NCBI GenBank assembly: GCA_050700115.1
Contig: JBOHGG010000003.1
Location: forward strand, 62,001-126,000
Direction: 5' to 3'
Source: GCA-003244245 sp050700115
GTDB taxonomy: Bacteria > Actinomycetota > Actinomycetes > Mycobacteriales > Pseudonocardiaceae
Length of the DNA: 64,000 nucleotides
Part shown: piece after piece, positions 55,148-63,588 of the stretch
Layout of the letters: the number at the start of each line of letters is the position of its first letter
Position numbering within the stretch: the stretch's first letter is position 1
Made by a program: the position numbers and the translations under genes
Notes under the pieces: model-generated
What the model was told of the DNA's origin: nothing
The model's database searches: none
Seen by the model: the letters and a program-made list of their open reading frames with translations, nothing else

Positions 55148-55900
55148 ATGCCCGACCATACCTTCGACCGCGCCACCGCCGTCAACGAGCTGCAGCAACT
55201 GCTCATCGACACCGACCACATCACCGGGTTCCTCAACGAGCTGGCCCGCTACGCCGCCACCACCGTCGCACCCGCACTGTCCTGCGGGATCACCATGGAT
55301 CGCGCAGGCGGCCCGCTGACCGTGGCCAGCAGCGACGCCCACGCCCTCAGCCTCGACGAGGTGCAATACGGCCACCACAACGGGCCCTGCCTCACCTCCA
55401 TGCGCACCGGTACCACCGTGACCATCAGCGATCTCGCCAACGACGACAGCTGGGGCGCCTACCGGCTTGACGCCCTCGCCCACGGGATTGCTTCCGCCCT
55501 GTCGATCCCACTGACCGGCGGCCCAGGCGTGCGCGGGGCACTCAACTTCTACTCAGACCAGCCGGCGGTGTTCACCACCGAACGGCAGCAACGAGCCGAA
55601 GGACTCGGCGAGGAAGCATCTCGAGCGCTTCGCCTGGCAGTGCGGCTGACCGACCAGACCGAGCTCACCCAGCACCTCGAGACCGCCCTCGCCTCACGCA
55701 CCGTCATCGACCAGGCCATCGGCATCATCATGGGCCAGAACCGGTGCACCGCCACCGACGCCTTCGAGATCCTCCGCCGCGCCTCGCACCACCGCAACAT
55801 CAAGCTCCGCGCCGTCGCCCATGAGATCGTCACCCGGGTCGGCGGTGAACCATCCGACCCCGGCACGACCTTCGTTGCGAAACCAGCCGATCCCTCCTGA
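55148..55900 (+). CDS. GAF-ANTAR antitermination regulator
   Basis: A 250-aa sensor with an N-terminal GAF domain (residues about 20-165, HHNGPCLTSMRTGTTVTISDL, SIPLTGGPGVRGALNFYSD) and a C-terminal ANTAR RNA-binding domain (TALASRTVIDQAIGIIMGQNRCTATDAFEILRRASHHRNIKLRAVAHEIV). ANTAR proteins bind dual hairpins in nascent RNA and prevent termination. Lying between the ure and urt operons, it might act on nitrogen genes, but this is unproven. It converges with urtE. Confidence 0.93.
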   Translation: MPDHTFDRATAVNELQQLLIDTDHITGFLNELARYAATTVAPALSCGITMDRAGGPLTVASSDAHALSLDEVQYGHHNGPCLTSMRTGTTVTISDLANDDSWGAYRLDALAHGIASALSIPLTGGPGVRGALNFYSDQPAVFTTERQQRAEGLGEEASRALRLAVRLTDQTELTQHLETALASRTVIDQAIGIIMGQNRCTATDAFEILRRASHHRNIKLRAVAHEIVTRVGGEPSDPGTTFVAKPADPS

Positions 55901-55908
55901 GCCCAGGT

Positions 55909-55922
55909 GGGCGCTCGCGCCC
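55909..55922. terminator. Convergent-gene terminator hairpin
   Basis: GGGCGC-TC-GCGCCC hairpin in the 26-base gap between the GAF-ANTAR and urtE stops; it could end transcription from both sides. There is no U-tract. Confidence 0.4.
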
Positions 55923-55926
55923 CTGC

Positions 55927-56619
55927 TCAGATCGCCATGGCTGCCCGGACACTCTGGTGGGCGTCGGCGCCACCATCCCCTGCGGAGGTGACCCGGCCGG
56001 CTTCCAAGACGTAGTAACGGCTGGCTGCGGCCAGCGCGAACCCGACGTGTTGCTCGACCAGCAAGATCGAAAGGCCGCCCCGGGAGGTCAGCGACAGGAT
56101 GGTCTCCTCGATCTCGGCCACCACGGACGGCTGGATCCCCTCGGTTGGCTCGTCGAGGATCAGCATCCGCGGTTGGGTGACCAACGCCCGGGCGATCGCC
56201 AGTTGCTGGCGCTGACCACCGGAGAGCAACCCAGCACGGCGCGACATCAGCGCACCCAGGGCCGGGAAGAGGTCGAGCGCTTCGGCGATCAGTTTCTTGC
56301 CGTCTCGCCGGGTGTCGGCGACCAGCTGCAGGTTCTCTTCGGTGGTCAGTTGGGGGAAGCACTGCTGCCCTTGCGGCACGTAGCCGAGTCCGCGCTTGAC
56401 CCGCTCATGGGGCCGCATCCGGGTGATGTCCTCGCCGTCCAGCAGGATCCGCCCGGAGCTGGGCGTCAGCAGCCCGACCGCGGCCCGCAACAAGGTCGTC
56501 TTGCCCGCGCCGTTGTGCCCCATGACAGCGGTGACCCCATCCGGCGGTACTTCGACGGTCACGCCGTACACCACCGTCGTCCGCCCGTAACCGACATGCA
56601 GATCCGACAGCTGAAGCAT
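55927..56619 (-). CDS. urtE: Urea ABC transporter ATPase UrtE
   Basis: LivF-like ABC ATPase, 230 aa. Seen: GHNGAGKTTLLRAAVGLL (Walker A), Q-loop VPQGQQCFPQLT, LLSGGQRQQLAIARALVTQPRMLILDEPTEGIQPSVV (signature and Walker B), and VEQHVGFA (switch His). The EGIQPSVV wording is typical of UrtE rather than LivF. It overlaps urtD by one base at the end of urtABCDE. Confidence 0.92.
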   Translation of the reverse strand: MLQLSDLHVGYGRTTVVYGVTVEVPPDGVTAVMGHNGAGKTTLLRAAVGLLTPSSGRILLDGEDITRMRPHERVKRGLGYVPQGQQCFPQLTTEENLQLVADTRRDGKKLIAEALDLFPALGALMSRRAGLLSGGQRQQLAIARALVTQPRMLILDEPTEGIQPSVVAEIEETILSLTSRGGLSILLVEQHVGFALAAASRYYVLEAGRVTSAGDGGADAHQSVRAAMAI

Positions 56620-57383
56620 CAGGCCTCCTCGGTTGCGGCCCCGGCAACAGCCCGGCCGAGGTAGACCTCCTGGACCTTCGGGTCAGCCTGCACCTGGGGC
56701 ACCGTGCCCTCGCTCAGCACCTTTCCGGCATGCAGCACGGTGACCGAGGTGGCGAAAGAGCGCATGAAGTCCATGTCGTGCTCGACCACCACGACGGTGC
56801 GTTCGGCGCCGACCCGGCGCAGCAGCTCACCGGTCTGGGTCCGCTCCTCGGCGCTCATCCCGGCCACCGGCTCGTCGAGCAGCAGCACTCGCGCGTTCTG
56901 CACCAGCAGCATGCCGATCTCCAGCCACTGCTTCTGCCCGTGGGCCAGCGTGCCGGCTTGGCTATCCCGCACCTTGTTCAGGCGCACGGTCTCCAGGGTT
57001 TCTTCGACCTCCGGCGGCACCGACGAGCGGCGACGCAGCAGCGACAACCGGCGCCCGGCGCCAGCGGCGATATCGAGGTTCTGCAGCACGGTCAGTTCCT
57101 CGAACACGGTGGCGGTCTGAAAGGTACGTCCGATGCCCAGCCGGGCGATCCGGTGCACCTTTTGGCCGATCAGCTCTGTCCTGCCGAACCGGACCGACCC
57201 GGTGGCCGGGGCCAGCCCGGTGATCGCGTCAACCAGGGTGGTCTTGCCTGCGCCATTGGGGCCGATCAGGAACCGCAGGTCGCCCTGCAGCACGGTCATC
57301 GAGACCCCATCGACCGCGACGAGTCCGTCGAACACCACCCGCACATCGGACAGCTCCAGGTAGTCGATTGGCATCCGCCTCAA
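56619..57383 (-). CDS. urtD: Urea ABC transporter ATPase UrtD
   Basis: LivG-like ABC ATPase of about 254 aa. Seen: LIGPNGAGKTTLVDAITGLAPATGSVRFG, GRTFQTATVFEELTVLQNL, AHGQKQWLEIGMLLVQNARVLLLDEPVAGMSAEE and VVEHDMDFMRSFA. GQKQWLEIGMLL matches the UrtD form of the signature. Start TTG overlapping urtC by four bases, or ATG three codons on. Confidence 0.92.
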   Translation of the reverse strand: MRRMPIDYLELSDVRVVFDGLVAVDGVSMTVLQGDLRFLIGPNGAGKTTLVDAITGLAPATGSVRFGRTELIGQKVHRIARLGIGRTFQTATVFEELTVLQNLDIAAGAGRRLSLLRRRSSVPPEVEETLETVRLNKVRDSQAGTLAHGQKQWLEIGMLLVQNARVLLLDEPVAGMSAEERTQTGELLRRVGAERTVVVVEHDMDFMRSFATSVTVLHAGKVLSEGTVPQVQADPKVQEVYLGRAVAGAATEEA

Positions 57384-58579
57384 CCTGCCTCTGATCCGGC
57401 GCGAACTCCGGAGGGTCCAGGCTCTGGATGCGGCGGACCCGCCGGATCGGACAGCTCCGTCGACGGTGGCGGCTGGACTGGGCCGGTCCGGGCACCAGCG
57501 CGCCGTCGGCGCAGCAACGAACCTCGCAACAAACTAACTGACGACAGCCCGCCGGGCAGGAAGGCCACCACCAGGACGAACAATGCGCCCTGGAAGTAGG
57601 TCCAGAATGAAGGGAAGCTCTCCGAAAGCGAGGTCTGGGCCCAGGCCACCGCGATCGCCCCGAGCACCGGCCCGAACAGCGTGGCCCGGCCGCCGATCGC
57701 GACCCCGATCAGAAACGCGATTGATGCCACGACCCCGACATTGGCCGGCGAGATGATCCCGACGATAGGCACGAACAACGCGCCCGCGATGCCGGCCATG
57801 GCCGCAGCCAGCACGTATGCCACGGTCTTGATGTTGGCCGGGTCGTAACCCAGGAACCGGACCCGCTCCTCCTGGTCCCGGACCGCGATGAGGAGCTCCC
57901 CGTACCGGGATCGGTATAGCTGCCAGACGATCAGCAACATCACCAGGAGAGTGACCGCGGCGATATAGAACAGCATCCGCTTGTTCGCCGGGTCGAACAG
58001 GTTGAAGCCGAAGAACGAGCGGAACCCGTTTAGCCCGTTGAACCCGCCGATGGTGGCTACCTGGCCAATCAGCAGGATCGCGAAGGCCGCCGCCAGTGCC
58101 TGGGACAGGATGGCGAAATAGGCGCCGCGGACCCGCCTGCGGAAGATCGCGGCACCCAGTCCGAATGCCACCAGCGAGGGGACCAGTACCACTCCGAGCA
58201 GCGTCACCACCGGGGAACGGAACGGTTCCCACCAGAAGGGAAGCTGGCCTGACCCGTAAAGTCGCATGAAGTCGGGCACCCCGGATGGTCCGGCATCGGA
58301 CAGCTTGAGATGCATAGCCATCACGTAGCCGCCCAGGCCGAAGAACACACCTTGCCCCAGCGTCAGCATGCCGCCGCGCCCCCAGGCCAGCCCGATCCCG
58401 ACCGCTACGATGCCGTAGCAGACGAACCGGCCCAGCAGCGACAGCCGGAAGTCCGATAGCACGGCGGGCGCTACCACCAGCAGCGCGACGGCGCCGAGGA
58501 CGAAACCGAGCAGGGCGCCGCGGTTGGCTGCGAACCTGCCGGGCAGCTTTGCGGCCAGCTTTCCAGTGGAGGCTGTCAC
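57380..58579 (-). CDS. urtC: Urea ABC transporter permease UrtC
   Basis: LivM-like inner-membrane permease, 399 aa with about ten helices (GALLGFVLGAVALLVVAPAVL, FVCYGIVAVGIGLAWGRGGMLTLGQGVFFGLGGYVMAMHL, others). The loop GGFNGLNGFRSFFGFNLFD and VRDQEERVRFLGYDPANIKT are typical of UrtC. The Pro/Arg-rich tail of about 40 residues is longer than usual. GTG overlaps the urtB stop. Confidence 0.93.
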   Translation of the reverse strand: MTASTGKLAAKLPGRFAANRGALLGFVLGAVALLVVAPAVLSDFRLSLLGRFVCYGIVAVGIGLAWGRGGMLTLGQGVFFGLGGYVMAMHLKLSDAGPSGVPDFMRLYGSGQLPFWWEPFRSPVVTLLGVVLVPSLVAFGLGAAIFRRRVRGAYFAILSQALAAAFAILLIGQVATIGGFNGLNGFRSFFGFNLFDPANKRMLFYIAAVTLLVMLLIVWQLYRSRYGELLIAVRDQEERVRFLGYDPANIKTVAYVLAAAMAGIAGALFVPIVGIISPANVGVVASIAFLIGVAIGGRATLFGPVLGAIAVAWAQTSLSESFPSFWTYFQGALFVLVVAFLPGGLSSVSLLRGSLLRRRRAGARTGPVQPPPSTELSDPAGPPHPEPGPSGVRAGSEAG

Positions 58580-59460
58580 GCCAGGCTCCTGGTCCGGAGG
58601 CTGAAGATGCCCTGCGGCCGGATCTGCAAGAAGACGACGATCACCACGAAAACCATGACCTTCGCGAGGCTGGCCGTAGTTGAGTACTCGAACGTGGCCT
58701 GCAGCAGGCCGAGCCCGAACGCCGCGATCACGGCGCCCCTGAGCTGGCCGATGCCGCCTGCCACCACGACCAGGAAGGCGTCGACGATGTAGTTGGTGCC
58801 CAGGGTGGGGCCGGTGGAGCCGAGCAGCGTCACCGCCACACCGGCGATCCCAGCCAGGCCGGAGCCGATGAAGAAGGTGAGCCGGTCGGTGCTCCGGGTG
58901 GAGATGCCGACCGTTTCGGCCAGGTCACGGTTCTGCACGACACCACGGATCCGGCGTCCGAGCGGCGTCGTCTTCAGCAGTAGGGACAGCCCGACGACGG
59001 CCGCCACCGCCAGCACCAGAATGAACAGGCGGGCTGCGGGCACCTGGGCGATACCGATGTTGACACTGCCACCCAGCCAGCCAGGGGCGCGGACATCGAC
59101 GTTCGGGGCACCGAAAATGTCCCGGGCGGCCTGTTGCAAGATCAACGCGACCCCCCAGGTGACGAGCAGGGTGTCCAGCGGTCGGTGGTACATCCGGCGG
59201 ATCAGGGTGACCTCCAGGATCACCCCCATCACGCCACCCACCAGGAAGCCGAGCGGGATGGCCAGCAGCAGCGAGACCCCGGCGTCGGCGACAACACCCT
59301 GGACCATGAACGCGGTGTAGGCACCCGCCATCATGAACTCGCCGTGGGCCATGTTGATCACACCCATCTGCCCGAACGTCAGGGACAGCCCGAGCGCGGC
59401 GAGCAGCAGCACCGAGCCCAGCGACAGGCCGGCGAACAGCAAACTCAACAGGGCGTCCAT
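58576..59460 (-). CDS. urtB: Urea ABC transporter permease UrtB
   Basis: LivH-like permease, 294 aa, about eight helices: SLLFAGLSLGSVLLLAALGLSLTFGQMGVINMAHGEFMMAGAYTAFMVQGV, LLVTWGVALILQQAARDIFGAPNVDVRAP and NYIVDAFLVVVAGGIGQLRGAVIAAFGLGLLQATFEY. The FGQMGVINMAHGE motif is characteristic. Together with UrtC it forms the membrane channel. Confidence 0.94.
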   Translation of the reverse strand: MDALLSLLFAGLSLGSVLLLAALGLSLTFGQMGVINMAHGEFMMAGAYTAFMVQGVVADAGVSLLLAIPLGFLVGGVMGVILEVTLIRRMYHRPLDTLLVTWGVALILQQAARDIFGAPNVDVRAPGWLGGSVNIGIAQVPAARLFILVLAVAAVVGLSLLLKTTPLGRRIRGVVQNRDLAETVGISTRSTDRLTFFIGSGLAGIAGVAVTLLGSTGPTLGTNYIVDAFLVVVAGGIGQLRGAVIAAFGLGLLQATFEYSTTASLAKVMVFVVIVVFLQIRPQGIFSLRTRSLA

Positions 59461-59506
59461 GCCGGGTGTCCTTCCGGAAACTCCAAGAGGGCGCGGTGCG
59501 CACTCG

Positions 59507-60814
59507 TCAGCCGGTCAGCCCCTTAGCCCAGTCGTAACTGGTGAGGAACGGGTCCGGCTCGATCGGGGAACCGGAAGTCCACTCGGTGTAGATCAGCCCA
59601 TCCTGACCAACCTTGCCGATCAATGCCGTCTTGGCGATGTGATGGTTCTCGCCGTTGACCGTGACGGTTCCCTCCGGGGCGTCATAGCTCACCCCATCTG
59701 CGGCCTTCTTGACGTCGTCAGTCGTGAACGAATTCGCTTTCTCCACCATCGCCTTCCATAGGAACAGTGAGGTGTACGCGGCCTCCATCGGGTCGGAGGT
59801 CACCCGGCTCTGGCCGTACTTGGTCTTGAATGCCTGCACGAAAGAGTTGTTCGTCGGAGAGTCGATAGTCTGGTAGTAGTTCCACGCGGTCAGCTGGCCG
59901 ACCAGGTTGTCAACGCCGATACCGCCGACTTCCTCCTCAGCGATCGACACCGACATCACCGGCATTGCGGCGGGGGTCAGACCGGCGTTGCGGTACTCCT
60001 TGAAGAACGCCACATTCGAGTCACCGTTGAGGGTGTTGAACACCGCGCCGGCGCCGGCAGACTTCACCTTGTTGACGATCGTCGCGAACTCGGTGTGCCC
60101 CAGCGGCGCGTACTCCTCGCCCTTCACCTCGATACCGTTGGCCTTGGCGTACGCGATGATCTCCTTGTTCGCGGTGCGTGGGAAGACATAGTCGGAGCCC
60201 ACCAGGAACAGCGATGTGACGCCCTGCTGTTTCAGGTAGTCCAGCCCCGGCACGATCTGCTGATTGGTGGTCGCGCCGGTGTAGAAGATGTTCGGCGACG
60301 CCTCGAGGCCCTCGTACTGCACTGGGTAGAACAGCAGTGAGTTGGCGCCCTCGAACACGGGGAGCATCGCCTTGCGAGAAGCCGACGTCCAACCACCGAA
60401 GGTCGCCGCCACACAGTCAGAGCTGATGAGTTTGGTGGCCTTCTCCGCGAAGACTGACGGCTCGGATGCCCCGTCCTCAGTCACGACCTCCAGCTTCTTG
60501 CCCAGCACGCCGCCGCTGGCGTTGATCTGTTCGGCGCCCAGAATCAGCGAGTCGTTCACAGTCTTCTCGCTGATCGCCATGGTCCCAGACAGCGAGTTCA
60601 GAAACCCGATCTTCACTGAGTCGCCGGAGGTGTCAGTACAGGAGGTGGCAGATGCACCACCTGAATCTCCGACACGGCTACCGCAGCCGGCCAATACCAG
60701 CCCCGCAACCGCCACGAAGACACCGACGCTGAACAGATGTCCCCGCGTTCGCCGGCGGAAGGTCTCTTCGTCAGCGCAAGCGGAAGGGGGGTCCGCCGGG
60801 ATGGTGTGACTCAT
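59507..60814 (-). CDS. urtA: Urea-binding lipoprotein UrtA
   Basis: Solute-binding protein of the urea transporter, 435 aa. The N-terminus is a long charged stretch (about 25 residues), a hydrophobic core (LFSVGVFVAVAGLVLAGC) and lipobox LAGC, so it is a lipoprotein. The mature part has KIGFLNSLSGTMAISEKTVNDSLILGAEQINASGG, FYPVQYEGLEASPNIFYTGATTNQQIVP, and ends WAKGLTG. These fit the UrtA/AmiC type. The ATG is preceded by GGAGG. A GlnR-like box lies about 65-105 bases upstream. Confidence 0.94.
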   Translation of the reverse strand: MSHTIPADPPSACADEETFRRRTRGHLFSVGVFVAVAGLVLAGCGSRVGDSGGASATSCTDTSGDSVKIGFLNSLSGTMAISEKTVNDSLILGAEQINASGGVLGKKLEVVTEDGASEPSVFAEKATKLISSDCVAATFGGWTSASRKAMLPVFEGANSLLFYPVQYEGLEASPNIFYTGATTNQQIVPGLDYLKQQGVTSLFLVGSDYVFPRTANKEIIAYAKANGIEVKGEEYAPLGHTEFATIVNKVKSAGAGAVFNTLNGDSNVAFFKEYRNAGLTPAAMPVMSVSIAEEEVGGIGVDNLVGQLTAWNYYQTIDSPTNNSFVQAFKTKYGQSRVTSDPMEAAYTSLFLWKAMVEKANSFTTDDVKKAADGVSYDAPEGTVTVNGENHHIAKTALIGKVGQDGLIYTEWTSGSPIEPDPFLTSYDWAKGLTG

Positions 60815-60880
60815 GACGTCGACCTCCTGCATCGGGACCAGAGCAGCGACGGTGCCTGCGTGCACGGTAAGAACGAGCCG

Positions 60881-60918
60881 TTACAGAGACGTTGCACTTC
60901 GGAGTCGACGCTGTTACA
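60881..60918 (-). promoter_or_regulatory. GlnR-like binding box upstream of urtA
   Basis: On the minus strand four 5-bp half-sites recur with exact 6-bp gaps: GTAAC, GACTC, GCAAC, GTAAC. The GlnR consensus in actinobacteria is gTnAC-n6-GaAAC repeated; three of four half-sites keep the AC. GlnR activates urea and ammonium uptake genes under nitrogen limitation, so the placement makes sense. Pattern seen; binding inferred. Confidence 0.6.
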
Positions 60919-60993
60919 TACCATCATTTCGAGTGATTACTACCCAACTTAGAGTGAACAGAATGCAACACTTAGCGCATTTTTCCGCCTCGA

Positions 60994-61605
60994 TCACACG
61001 GGTGGGTGTAACACCACTAGCCATGCCGCCGCGAGCATCGCCGGTCCATGGGGGACATCGCGGTAACCGAACATCCGTGCTGGCATGGCAACGGCCACGG
61101 TCAGCGCGCTCGCCGCCAGGACCGCCAGCAGCAACCCCGGCCAGGAGGACGCGGCAGCCAGCGCGCCCAGACTGCCCGCGAGCTTCACATCGCCACCGCC
61201 CAGGGCGCCGGGGGCGATCAGCCGCACGGCTGCGTACCCACCGGCCCACAGCAGCGCACCTCCGAGGGCCCGAACCAGCAGGTCAGCGTCCCCGACGCCG
61301 GCCGCCGCGACGACCAGCAGCGCGGCGAACACCGGGTAGGCAGTCAACGTCAGGGCATCAGGTAACCGCCGGACGACGACGTCGGCGGCGCCCAGCAACA
61401 CTGCGGTCCAGGCCAACATCAGCGGGATCGGCAACCACCACACCGGCAACCCGCCTGCCCGCTCGGCCACCACGGCCCACAACGCGGCCACCACCACGCC
61501 GCACGCCAGCATCGACACGCGAACACCCCGCGGGATCCGGCGCAGCAGCATCGCTCCCCCGGCACCCGCAACGGCTCCGGTCACGACCGCCCACATACTG
61601 TCCAC
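60994..61605 (-). CDS. Prepilin peptidase, type IV/TadV-like
   Basis: Membrane aspartyl protease of roughly 203 aa with six to seven helices. The two catalytic Asp are in LLGAADVVVRRLPDALTLT and GGGDVKLAG. It lacks the N-terminal Cys-rich methylation domain, as in small TadV/FppA enzymes. The start is set at GTG (VDSMWAVVTGAV) with an ATG three codons on; a longer frame upstream is repeat-derived. No pilin genes occur in the window. In relatives this gene lies near aroE and mltG. Confidence 0.85.
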   Translation of the reverse strand: MDSMWAVVTGAVAGAGGAMLLRRIPRGVRVSMLACGVVVAALWAVVAERAGGLPVWWLPIPLMLAWTAVLLGAADVVVRRLPDALTLTAYPVFAALLVVAAAGVGDADLLVRALGGALLWAGGYAAVRLIAPGALGGGDVKLAGSLGALAAASSWPGLLLAVLAASALTVAVAMPARMFGYRDVPHGPAMLAAAWLVVLHPPV

Positions 61606-61662
61606 GCCCGCCGAGCCTGCCCGGCCGCACGCGACCGGGGGGCAGTCCAGGACGCAGGCTGT

Positions 61663-61704
61663 GGACAAGTACGTGGATGGGGACAAGTACGTGGATGGGG
61701 ACAG
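61663..61704. repeat. 18-bp tandem repeat between mltG and the peptidase gene
   Basis: Two exact copies of GGACAAGTACGTGGATGG in tandem, plus the first bases of a third. They lie in the roughly 130-base gap where aroE is found in related genomes. If the peptidase frame is extended upstream it encodes SPSTYL twice, but this is likely untranslated. Confidence 0.8.
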
Positions 61705-61732
61705 GCGCCCCATCCACGCCGCACTGGCAGCG

Positions 61733-62941
61733 TCAGAACACGCCCCGGCCGGCGGCGTCACGGACCGCCGCTCCGTGCTCCTCGATCGTCACCGAGAAGC
61801 ACGATGTGCCGTCACGCTGACATTTCACGAAGTACCGCCAGTCGCCGGGCTCCGGGTTCAGTGCCGCCGAGATGGCCGCCGCGCTCGGCGACCCGATAGG
61901 CGACACCGGCAGCCCGCCGTTGAGGTAGGTGTTGTACGGGCCCGGCCTAGCGCGATCAGCCTCCGAGGTGCGCACCTGCTGCAGGTCTAGCGGGTAGTTG
62001 ATGGTGGAGTCCATCTGCAGTGGCATCCCGGCAGCAAGACGGTTGGCAATAACCCGGGAGACCCGGCCGAAGTCCGGGGCGATGGCCTCCCGCTCGATCA
62101 CCGAGGCGATCACCAGAATCTCATAAGCGCTGTGACCGGCGGACGCGGGGAACCCAGCCGCCAGCAGCCGGGCCGCCGAGGCGCCGGTGATCTGCCGCAA
62201 CAGCTCCACTGCCGAACTGCCGGGACGCAGGTCGTAGTTACCCGGGACCAGCAGCCCCTCCAGGCGAAGCCGCGGCTCGACTCGCGACACCGCATCGGCA
62301 GCCCAGGCCGGCACTTCGAGCTGGGCGAGATCGGTCTGGCTCATCGCGGTGCGGAGTTCTTCGGAGCTCACGCAGGTGCTTGTCCCGCCATTCACCGCGC
62401 AGCTGGCTCGGGAGATCTCGGTGAGCAGTCCTGGGACCGTCTTACCATCGGGAAGGCTGAAATCGTCGAGCTGAGCACCACCGCGGATCTCCAGCTGCCC
62501 GACCCGAGCTGCCGGTTCCTGCAGCCTCGCCACTGCAGCGGAACCGGACATCTGCTCGCGTAACTGGTAGTAGCCGGGCTGCACCGCACGGGCTCGGGGA
62601 TCGGCGTCGGCGGCCAGGGTGAAGGCCCGGACGCTGGCGACCACGTTGCGTCGGACCAGCGCGGCCCCGATCGCGCTGAGGCTCTGGCCGTCCTCGACCT
62701 GCACGACGGCCGCCGCACCGCCGGCACCGACGAAGTCGGGCGTCTTTCGCCATGCCTCCAGTTGGCGTACTCCGAAGAAGACTCCACCGACCGCCAGCGC
62801 CAGCACGACCACTACGACGCCGAGCACGATACGGCGGCGACGGCGCTCCAGGGCGTGACGCCGCTCCCGACGCCCACCGGTCCTCGTCGTCGAGCTGGGT
62901 GGGTCAACAGTGTCCTTGAACAGCCCGAGATCGTCGGTCAC
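61733..62941 (-). CDS. mltG: Endolytic murein transglycosylase MltG
   Basis: Membrane-anchored enzyme that cuts nascent glycan strands. The start is the GTG behind GGGAGG (VTDDLGLFKDTVDPP), giving 402 aa. A basic stretch (RRERRHALERRRRR) precedes one membrane helix (IVLGVVVVVLALAVGGVFFGV); then a LysM-like part, and the YceG domain with YEILVIASVIEREAIAPDFGRVSRVIANRL (catalytic Glu), LQMDSTINY, GPYNTYLNGGLPVSPIGSPSAAAISAALNP. It sits between ruvX and the peptidase gene; aroE is missing from its usual place. Confidence 0.94.
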   Translation of the reverse strand: MTDDLGLFKDTVDPPSSTTRTGGRRERRHALERRRRRIVLGVVVVVLALAVGGVFFGVRQLEAWRKTPDFVGAGGAAAVVQVEDGQSLSAIGAALVRRNVVASVRAFTLAADADPRARAVQPGYYQLREQMSGSAAVARLQEPAARVGQLEIRGGAQLDDFSLPDGKTVPGLLTEISRASCAVNGGTSTCVSSEELRTAMSQTDLAQLEVPAWAADAVSRVEPRLRLEGLLVPGNYDLRPGSSAVELLRQITGASAARLLAAGFPASAGHSAYEILVIASVIEREAIAPDFGRVSRVIANRLAAGMPLQMDSTINYPLDLQQVRTSEADRARPGPYNTYLNGGLPVSPIGSPSAAAISAALNPEPGDWRYFVKCQRDGTSCFSVTIEEHGAAVRDAAGRGVF

Positions 62942-62944
62942 AAT

Positions 62945-63040
62945 GCCACCTCCCGCGGGCACCAGAGGCGAACACACCGGGCACGAGAGGGGGACACGCC
63001 GGGCACTGGAGGGGGACACGCCGGGTGGGTGGGGGTCATG
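62945..63040 (-). repeat. Intergenic GTGTCC/GTGCCCG repeat, copy 2
   Basis: Between ruvX and mltG, read on the minus strand: ATGACCCCC, then CGTGTCCCCCTC + CAGTGCCCGG, again CGTGTCCCCCTC + TCGTGCCCGG, then TGTGTTCGCC, GTGCCCGCGGGAGG and the mltG GTG. The 22-base unit is tandemly duplicated. Copy 1 upstream of the PH-domain gene has the same block order without the duplication. Confidence 0.55.
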
Positions 63041-63488
63041 GTGTGCCTTCCGCTCCACCACTGGCCCGCCGTGCCTCCAGCCAGCCCTGCAGGATCTCCA
63101 CTGCTGCGGCCTGGTCGACCACCGCCCGCTGCTTGCGGCCGCGAACACCCCTGCCGGCGAGCACGCGGGTAGCCGCGACGGTGGTGAGGCGCTCATCTGT
63201 CAGCCGGACCGGCACACCGTCACCGATCCGCCCCGCCAGGGCGGTGGCATAGTCCTGCGCCGCGCGCGCTGCTGGACCGTGCCGCCCGGCCAGCGTGCGC
63301 GGGAGCCCGACCACCACCTCTACAACCTCGTGCTCGACGATCAGTGCAGCCAGCGTCTCGAGGTCACCGCCCCCAGACCGGTCGCGGTTGAGGGTAACCA
63401 AGGGCGTCGCGAGTATCCCGGACGGATCAGACAGCGCCACCCCGACTCGCACCTCCCCCACGTCCACCCCAAGCCGCCGTCCCATCAC
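63036..63488 (-). CDS. ruvX: Putative pre-16S rRNA nuclease (RuvX/YqgF)
   Basis: RNase H-fold nuclease thought to trim the 5' end of 16S rRNA. The 150-aa protein has RRLGVDVGEVRVGVALSDPSGILATPL (first Asp of the active site), VVVGLPRTLAGRHGPAARAAQDYA, VRLTDERLTTVAATRVLAG and RKQRAVVDQAAAVEILQGWL. Starts with an ATG pair. It lies between alaS and mltG, the conserved place. Confidence 0.95.
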   Translation of the reverse strand: MMGRRLGVDVGEVRVGVALSDPSGILATPLVTLNRDRSGGGDLETLAALIVEHEVVEVVVGLPRTLAGRHGPAARAAQDYATALAGRIGDGVPVRLTDERLTTVAATRVLAGRGVRGRKQRAVVDQAAAVEILQGWLEARRASGGAEGTP

Positions 63489-63507
63489 GCCACCTCCCCG
63501 GAGGGAA

Positions 63508-63573
63508 CCGCATTCAGCGGGCTGAGCGTGGTAAACGGTAGCCGGATAACCCCGCTGAGCCCGCGCAATGCGG
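63508..63573. repeat. 66-bp palindromic repeat, copy 3 (between alaS and ruvX)
   Basis: Imperfect copy of the element in carA and at the carB/pyrF junction. The left arm starts CCGCATTCAGCGGGCTGAGC (63508-63531) and the right arm ends GCCCGCGCAATGCGG (63550-63573). The loop includes CCGGATAA, also found in the copy 1 loop. Several arm mismatches suggest decay. It lies 20 bases upstream of ruvX in non-coding DNA. Confidence 0.8.
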
Positions 63574-63588
63574 GTGGACCGGGAAGAG

